DNA of 12,847 nucleotides from NCBI GenBank assembly GCA_905215405.1, contig CAJMQE010000098.1, forward strand, positions 1 through 12,847, written 5' to 3'. The notes under the pieces were generated by a model. That model had not been told where the DNA came from. It saw nothing but the letters and a program-made list of their open reading frames with translations, and made no database searches. The DNA comes from an uncultured bacterium (lineage in GTDB: Bacteria > Bacillota > Clostridia > Lachnospirales > Lachnospiraceae). This document shows positions 9,501 through 12,847 of this stretch, in pieces. A program made the translations under genes and the position numbers. Position 1 is the stretch's first letter. The number at the start of each line of letters is the position of its first letter.

Positions 9501-11569
9501 TCCAGAAGAATTGTGATCAAATCTCCAAGTCCAAGTCCCGGAATTGCATTTAACAATGATGATAATGCATTCACCGTTACTCCAAGAGCTTTCGACAACC
9601 CGTCATACTCTGTTACACCTTCTGTATAACCGACAAACCCACCAGTACGGTCATTAATATTCGAAACACTGACTTTTCCTGTCACATCACAGTTTTCAAT
9701 GGAAACATCTCCCACTAGCCTTCCGGCAAATGCACCTGTTGCATAAATCGTCGGATCCTTTGCTCTTGCATTTAAAAGTGCTGATAATGTATCTTTCAAA
9801 TTCAGGTTTACGTTTCCAAATGTTAAAACTCCTACTAATAAATCAACTACACCACCTACAAGCCATCCAAGTCCTGATGTGAGTCCACTTATTATGGTCT
9901 GAGTGTTTTTATGTTCATTCGTATTATTTTGTACATTTACATTTCGTAATTCCAGGTTTGATACAGAGACCGTTCCGGCACTGACACCAATGTTGTTTAC
10001 ATTAACCTCATTCGTAATTGTTCCAAAAAAACCAATTCCTATATACTTAGAACCATCCATTTCTTCTGTCTGGTTCACATTCACATTAGAAATTACAGGT
10101 CTTCCAGTTGCCAAAATAGAATTTCCGTCCGTAAGTGTCGCCTGTCCATCTGCTAACTTTGCACCTTTGATATCTCCCGATACCATAAGTGGCGTCCAAA
10201 GATCATCTTCTTGATTTGAATTCACACCATCCTTTGATAAGTCAATATCTCGGAAAATGATGTAATTTGCATTGGATGAATATTTAAGATTGCCGTATTC
10301 ACTCCTTAATTTATATTTATCTATATTTTTGTCAGGAAGACCATTTTCATTGACTCCACAAAATTCACCGGTTCCAACAGTAAGTCCGCCCAGTAACGTC
10401 CCTAAAAGACCACCTACGCCTTTAAGCAAACCTGCAAGAATGTTATCGTCGGAAAGGTTTACATTCGCCAGCTTGTATTTACCGTTCTCTACACCGTTTG
10501 TTTTATCTTTATAATATAGATATGAGTTTTCTCCTTTGACATTGTCCGGCTTTGGGTTTATAAGACCGTGCGTAGTTGCACCTTCTTTTGCTACAGCATC
10601 CAGGCCAAGGTCCGCATCTCCCGGATAATAAGGACTGTAAAAAGGATTGCCACCAAACAGACCAGTTACCAAACCCGGTTTGTAATAAACATACAGTCTA
10701 GGAGTTACGCTCTTATTGCTTCCAATCGCCCGCAACTGTGACTCATTTCCGATCAGAATATATTTCTTCCCGGAAACTTCTACATATAACTGCCCTGGTT
10801 TTGTTCTTCCATCTGCATGCTCACCATCTAGCCACTGAACTCCATTCGCCGCTTTTTCTGTCAATTGATCCGCAACCAATTCCGGCTTATCCGAATTAAA
10901 CTTCTGCGATAACACGTAATTATGAGACTTACTATAAGTCAGATACTCCTGATCTTCTCCATCCGGATAAATCATCTGTCCCATACCAAACTGTGGTGCA
11001 TCATAATCCATCGACATAACTGGTTCCGTTTCAGATTCTTCCTGTGCAAGCACCATCAACTGATATGGATTGTATATGTAGATTGTATCCGTTTCCTTAT
11101 CATACAGCGTTGGTGTTTCGTTTTCTTCTAGTTTCGTGCCTGTGATAGTTCCGGTAAATGAATCCGGTACTGACCAAATCTGTTCCGAGTTCATCTGGAT
11201 GTCATTCATCAAAATGTACTGAGCATCTGCACCGTATTTCAGCTCTGTGCCTTCACTCTTTACCACTTCTCCAGAACCAATCTGTCCATCCTTATCACCT
11301 GTGTAAATATAAGCATCTGAACCAATCTGTTTTAATTGTTCATAATTATAAATGCATATTTTACTATCCTTATAATAAGCATCTATATTATCTGTTGATT
11401 CCGCTTTAACATTTCCACCGGACGATTCCGATTCGTCATTTTTCGAGTTTTCACTTGTTTCCTCCGATATCTTAGATTCGGATTCCGTGGTGCCATTTAT
11501 TTCATCTGAAACTGTGGACTCGGTTGATACTTCACCATTACTCTTATTGGCATCATCAGAAAGTGCCAC
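3575..11569 (-). CDS. Giant LPDTG-anchored repeat adhesin, 5'-truncated by the IS630 insertion
   Basis: The 2664-codon frame encodes a surface protein, probably the pilus tip or accessory adhesin. Residues 1-60 are a Ser/Glu/Asp-rich linker. Residues about 65-600 contain units such as YNYEQLKQIG, YNPYQLMVLA and NESQLRAIG, each followed by strands and DI(D/Q) turns, as in GLUG-type beta-helix proteins. Residues about 640-2350 carry roughly 30 GG[FYI]xG turns (AGGFVG, AGGYVG, VGGFIG), a right-handed beta-helix-like array. A Cna_B domain follows (about 2507-2624, beginning near LTINKVWKD), then LPDTGG (LPDTG at 2625-2629), a membrane segment and a basic tail. The frame has no signal peptide. The nominal GTG start at 11569 lies only 7 bp from the IS, lacks a ribosome binding site, and its frame stays open into the IS end before meeting TAG. 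Insertion has therefore probably removed the signal peptide and start, leaving a pseudogene or silenced allele. Ligand unknown. Confidence 0.88.
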   Translation of the reverse strand: MALSDDANKSNGEVSTESTVSDEINGTTESESKISEETSENSKNDESESSGGNVKAESTDNIDAYYKDSKICIYNYEQLKQIGSDAYIYTGDKDGQIGSGEVVKSEGTELKYGADAQYILMNDIQMNSEQIWSVPDSFTGTITGTKLEENETPTLYDKETDTIYIYNPYQLMVLAQEESETEPVMSMDYDAPQFGMGQMIYPDGEDQEYLTYSKSHNYVLSQKFNSDKPELVADQLTEKAANGVQWLDGEHADGRTKPGQLYVEVSGKKYILIGNESQLRAIGSNKSVTPRLYVYYKPGLVTGLFGGNPFYSPYYPGDADLGLDAVAKEGATTHGLINPKPDNVKGENSYLYYKDKTNGVENGKYKLANVNLSDDNILAGLLKGVGGLLGTLLGGLTVGTGEFCGVNENGLPDKNIDKYKLRSEYGNLKYSSNANYIIFRDIDLSKDGVNSNQEDDLWTPLMVSGDIKGAKLADGQATLTDGNSILATGRPVISNVNVNQTEEMDGSKYIGIGFFGTITNEVNVNNIGVSAGTVSVSNLELRNVNVQNNTNEHKNTQTIISGLTSGLGWLVGGVVDLLVGVLTFGNVNLNLKDTLSALLNARAKDPTIYATGAFAGRLVGDVSIENCDVTGKVSVSNINDRTGGFVGYTEGVTEYDGLSKALGVTVNALSSLLNAIPGLGLGDLITILLDKALPVGSLIPTGYKNVNIKNCHVENLAGTIGAAGKDYAGGFVGQQVGTRIFDCSVKNSSYSVTAKEYGGGFSGISRDAEIRGLLSDVGVELIRVMQPQSILLNCNLTECNVSVSGENYQGGIVGAQTNSYAVNCGASGSIAVKASGSYAGGVSGISTVGWITNLGNKEVKDASLLTTVKDLLTGLLSSDPEKAGMLLSLVGIAPSAILGCNMDCSSVSVEAGKSYSGGILGGGDGVYIAESSTEYLNKLPYWKHGGADASSVAQRDNVLTGLKTVTAGENRVGGIAGSVTTANVTGLLNNTLGIGNFLGFTVHHVTVTGVNDGYIVEAKENYAGGALGEAVGGDVDTVTLNQVKSVSAKNRVGGFIGCAGPGDLAGGNGLTLNLLGLNNLLKVENLLSVAEGVRVKINEAHVNGIAGGMTVQATGTNSNGEVVDYTAGGFIGRSNSCEIIKSDVKNLKEVTANDTDGFAGGFVGSSQTGGLADVAGEADVKALLNANKLLGAVTYLLPSYTECTVTYVDKGGVAADTAGGFVGNFQSGTVNNQGAGEGSYYSVYNLDHVNGQSYAGGFGGNVYSGALADAGGGISILGGITGLNINVGDLLNLINAYIPYVQYAGVKSDNGFTVTANKIKSDDTNSGSAGGFIGYGSGVQVSHCDVTNLKHTKVTPPKDLEGEDSSNYFGQDSTYAVTGARYAGGYIGYMNIGSAASVGKGLSVLGHSIGINHVLDALNVVVSTIEHSNVTGDVGGFAVKATWKNTASDASANDVLGDAGGFAGKISGGHIQDSNANNFSYIIGQITAGGYVGDLEPGNVANVLGDTGILGGLVDVSDTLASLAEDFVPTIRNSSTTCVPCGGAVRADAASTTQVQRGMAGGYAGHNEGGHIWGNNTKNWKGKAYTGPTSVCKAVRIRSVYGKEIAGGFTGLMESADTASTGNLSLLWGLVKVDNILGALSVVYPTEENTAVYGPLALMDYETWNKWVEFVGKKGGYGSDLAEHGTVSNQAELDAIIGKYAYGYNVVAGRVNYRDETKLANGGAAGGYVGSMQTGTITNGQAYQAKTIKGLRCAGGFAGEMINGGAAKLGGVDILGLNLQLGQMLQVLNVFVPVIKKSSVEGYQSGLIVQSEGVDDKDTCGYAGGYVGKLIGGQIWGENDARCKVTKLRRVDGRSYVGGFVGSSRPGSVATLNPTAGEGLLSQLLNKLLSTPADLIKVLNATVATICYADVEAWDDWGIIVNGAYTSESNNTSYAKAAGGFAGNLEGTVLGKKDTEEAGVSVQNIRSVVAGEYAGGCFGVADVAGVANISAGNDTSLLDKLLKLGRTDVLDAFRSYVYYGTVSGSKDAGLSVSANTAIKSGQNNQVTYSGTAGGFGGSLLNGSVKNSKVTSLSNVRGLNSVGGFVGYSGKSGVVKADKIDVLGDNTGQLLGGALGVMDIFGSHIDDCAVTGTDDGYTVQSTNGDEQIAGGFIGYANLARMSNCTAGDKTNQKIGLKQVASGGTAGGFAGRTSFAYLADLKLDSGAVNVIFSLVNKLIKALYLDKIQDSNLLKINLGIIKVDALYDGKLLHVNLLGLDISVGLSKKSTDNNQQTDLAIITIGDSSIKLPCDENGLLNDNDAKSNISVSLIKANRTKITDSNVYGVSQGYDVYAGGAGNNNDGDAKDGRSGGFVGFNDEGLLKNNNMYYCDVVRGTKDLVGPFSGKSELDTVYDFNSQEKVEGEKNNYRIYRKLDQSLDQIEKNNSILNSSHEKDDASGWDIYTIGHMNPVKTFETLKNAVLASKSDSVKADLNAYESPAKAVLMADTKTTLNTGDSDTPEPSESQDPCDENIKLTINKVWKDLNNFDHSRPNSITVTISRTWKDKAGNETTEPVPGYESYKIEGSIDKSKWQEVIKELPAYKTDGDEIYYYTYSITEAKVDGYTTTIDKSQDGFTFTITNRHFPGLPDTGGYGSYLIYLIAVLLFLVYFVMRYKKCKKNKKAEKL
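4510..9650 (-). repeat. Degenerate tandem repeat region encoding GLUG-like beta-helix rungs
   Basis: About 30 copies of a GG[FYI]xG turn are spread through this part of the adhesin. They group into about 15 larger units of roughly 80-146 residues. Each unit starts with [AV]GG[FY]xG followed by a turn and a short (A/V)xxx link, then a hydrophobic Leu-rich stretch (for example LGLNLQLGQMLQVLNVFVP or LGALGVMDIF), then an I..S.V.G...G..V.A strand pair and a second YAGGY rung. Anchor turns lie near 9650, 9300, 9060, 8660, 8415, 8100, 7809, 7425, 7107, 6752, 6313, 6004, 5652, 5328 and 5018. The DNA copies have diverged, with only short stretches such as CCTCCGGCA recurring on the plus strand. Confidence 0.75.
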
Positions 11570-11576
11570 TTGACTA

Positions 11577-11605
11577 GTATAACGAATATTAAATAATTGC
11601 TATAT
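11577..11605. repeat. Left terminal inverted repeat of the IS (transposase 3' side)
   Basis: Read inward this end begins GTATAACGAATATTAAAT. Without gaps, 20 of 29 positions match the reverse complement of the other end (12816-12844). The conserved blocks are GTATA, TTAAAT and CTATAT. The same end occurs, inverted and identical, at 20-48. Confidence 0.8.
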
Positions 11606-12771
11606 TAAATTGATACTGCTTCCTCTTCACTGATTTCATCCATTTTATACTTCCAGTGATAAACCACGGGTTCACGGTTCACTTCGTCAAAGTACTTGTA
11701 AATTCGTTCTTCCAACTCCTGTTTGGTATTGACACGAATTCCTCGAAGCATCTGTCTGGTCATCTTGCTGAAGAAGCTTTCAATCATGTTTAACCATGAG
11801 CCATGTTTTGGTGTAAACACAAATTTAAAACGTCCCTTTGGCATAGTATCCAGAAAGCGCCGTGTTTCTTTGGAAGTATGTGCAGAATGATTATCCAGGA
11901 TGATCCGGATGGTATCCTGTGATGGATATTTTTTGTCCAGTATCTTTAAAAACTCAATAAAATCAGAACTCTTATGGGTCTCACTTACTAACGGAATTGC
12001 TTCTCCAGTGAGTAAATCAATGCCAGCCAGTAAAGAGAGCGTTCCCAGACGTTTGTATTCTGCATCACGATATACTTCCCCATGTTCTGATGTCGGGCGT
12101 AAATCCGGTGCCGTATTGGAGATTGCCTGAATACCCGGTTTCTCATCATACGATACCGTAATCGTCAGTTTATAATCGTCTGGAACAATGAGATCACCAT
12201 TTTCATCAAACTGCATTTCAATCTGCTTATAAACCAACAGAACCTCATGCATTTTTGATTCAAAATCAGGATCCCGTTTTTCACAGTAATATTTGATTTT
12301 AAAGGGTTTCATATCCTGTTCCTTAAGAAATTTCTGGATATACGGTTTGGTAACGGTTGAAAGCCTTGGATATCCCGCTTCTTCTGCATGTTTCTGAATG
12401 TATTTGTGGAGAGAGGTCAACGTCCACAATTCCTGTGCATAACCGAGTTCTGTCGGTCTCTGACACGCAATATGAATCATCCATGCTTTTGCATCATCAG
12501 TAATTTCCGATGGACGTCCAGGACGCTGAACATCAAACAGTGCAGCATCTAAACCGCCTTTCTGAAACTTCGAAATACAAAGGCGTACCGTTGCAGTACT
12601 AATGGCAAGTTTATCAGCAATTTGCTGGAATGTCATTCCATCGGCTTTATATAAAAGGATTCTGGCACGGTCCACAACTTGTGCCTGAATGGTTCTCTTT
12701 TTGGATAATGCTTTAAGGTAATCTCTGTCTTCATCTGACAGAGGAAGATATGTTTTTCTCATAGTGTTCAT
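11605..12771 (-). CDS. IS630-family DDE transposase
   Basis: The product (388 codons from ATG 12771) catalyses cut-and-paste movement of the surrounding IS. The N-terminal third carries a helix-turn-helix of the kind used to bind terminal repeats, with GMTFQQIADKLAISTATVRL at about 45-64 followed by the RPGRPSE linker (83-89). The DDE catalytic core shows Asp209 in TVSYDEKPG, Asp293 in IILDNHSAH and Glu331 in HGSWLNMIESFFSKM. The spacing of 37 residues between the second Asp and Glu fits the family. No frameshift or internal stop is visible, so it may be active. The fourth codon (ATG 12762, MRKTYLPLSD) may be the true start: AAAGG lies 8 nt before it but only directly against ATG 12771. The stop codon lies at the inner edge of the terminal repeat. 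Confidence 0.93.
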   Translation of the reverse strand: MNTMRKTYLPLSDEDRDYLKALSKKRTIQAQVVDRARILLYKADGMTFQQIADKLAISTATVRLCISKFQKGGLDAALFDVQRPGRPSEITDDAKAWMIHIACQRPTELGYAQELWTLTSLHKYIQKHAEEAGYPRLSTVTKPYIQKFLKEQDMKPFKIKYYCEKRDPDFESKMHEVLLVYKQIEMQFDENGDLIVPDDYKLTITVSYDEKPGIQAISNTAPDLRPTSEHGEVYRDAEYKRLGTLSLLAGIDLLTGEAIPLVSETHKSSDFIEFLKILDKKYPSQDTIRIILDNHSAHTSKETRRFLDTMPKGRFKFVFTPKHGSWLNMIESFFSKMTRQMLRGIRVNTKQELEERIYKYFDEVNREPVVYHWKYKMDEISEEEAVSI

Positions 12772-12789
12772 CCTTTCTTAGATAACACT

Positions 12790-12798
12790 ATTTTACCA
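12790..12798 (-). promoter_or_regulatory. Putative extended -10 promoter of the transposase
   Basis: On the minus strand the bases read TGGTAAAAT, a TGn element directly before a 5-of-6 match to TATAAT, about 20-30 bp upstream of the transposase start. No good -35 lies 16-18 bp further upstream. The call rests on position and the extended -10 only. Confidence 0.4.
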
Positions 12799-12815
12799 TA
12801 CATTATCCTCAAAAT

Positions 12816-12844
12816 ATATAGTAGAAATTTAATTTATTCTATAC
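12816..12844. repeat. Right terminal inverted repeat of the IS (transposase 5' side)
   Basis: Its reverse complement begins GTATAGAATAAATTAAAT and matches the left end at 20 of 29 positions. The TA target copy and one further base (g12847) complete CTAG and close the window. Confidence 0.8.
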
Positions 12845-12847
12845 TAG

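Larger units (their letters stand above)
11577..12844 (-). mobile_element. Complete IS630-family insertion sequence, 1268 bp
   Basis: The element has imperfect terminal inverted repeats, both starting GTATA when read inward, and one transposase gene filling nearly all of it. TA dinucleotides flank it on both sides (11575-11576 and 12845-12846), and the outside bases make CTAG at each junction. IS630-family elements are known to insert at TA, and IS630 itself prefers CTAG, so the borders fit a precise transposition event. It sits immediately upstream of the adhesin reading frame and separates the operon from its original promoter region. An inverted partner copy ends at nt 48. Confidence 0.92.

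Noticed and set aside
4510..9650. Regularly recurring CCTCCGGCA / CCACCGGCA words that might suggest a CRISPR or DNA-level repeat array
   Set aside because: The spacing is irregular (tens to hundreds of bases), the words are short and variable, and they simply encode the AGG part of the protein turn motif in one reading frame.
3707..11409. Numerous 60-130 codon open frames on the plus strand and in other minus-strand frames inside the adhesin
   Set aside because: They mirror the long, compositionally biased adhesin frame. None has a convincing start, ribosome binding site or recognisable protein pattern.
11569..11624. In-frame fusion of the adhesin to the transposase C-terminus
   Set aside because: The two genes are on the same strand, but the adhesin frame meets a TAG inside the IS end and the transposase stops with TAA before the junction, so no fusion protein is encoded.
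12772..12844. Possible small RNA or extra gene in the A+T-rich end of the IS
   Set aside because: The stretch is accounted for by the terminal inverted repeat and the transposase promoter region, with no stable structure or open frame.

Overview
The window carries a sortase-assembled pilus operon of a low-GC Gram-positive anaerobe, most likely a gut Clostridia member of the Lachnospiraceae type. That placement is an inference from LPXTG-type anchors, Cna_B/SpaA pilin domains, a class C sortase with its lid motif, AGGAGG-type ribosome binding sites and A+T-rich spacers; no marker gene fixes the genus.

All four pilus genes lie on the minus strand and read from right to left. First comes a giant beta-helix-like surface adhesin (nt 11569 to 3575, 2664 codons, LPDTG anchor). 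It is followed by the major pilin (3543 to 1918, 541 codons, LPSTG anchor), a class C sortase (1820 to 939) and a small proline-tailed minor or basal pilin with a VKTGD sorting signal (954 to 223). The spacers are 31 bp, 97 bp and a 16-bp overlap, so this reads as one transcription unit. A hairpin sits between major pilin and sortase, and a bidirectional terminator ends the operon near nt 178-213. By family knowledge, the sortase would polymerise the major pilin, the adhesin would be the tip or accessory subunit, and the small pilin would be the cell-wall base.

The operon is bracketed by an IS630-family insertion sequence. A complete copy lies at 11577-12844 (transposase on the minus strand, imperfect 29-bp terminal inverted repeats, flanked by TA inside CTAG). 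The last 48 bp of a second copy, in the opposite orientation, open the window at 1-48. These 48 bases are the exact reverse complement of the corresponding end of the right copy, so the operon lies between inverted IS copies.

The right copy abuts the adhesin reading frame. The adhesin now begins with a Ser/Glu-rich linker and has no signal peptide, no ribosome binding site and no credible start, so its 5' end and the operon promoter appear to have been cut away by the insertion. The left copy likewise abuts what looks like the 32-codon tail of another broken gene (48-146). Two inverted copies could invert the whole segment by homologous recombination. This raises the possibility that the arrangement is a reversible off state, but the window cannot prove it.
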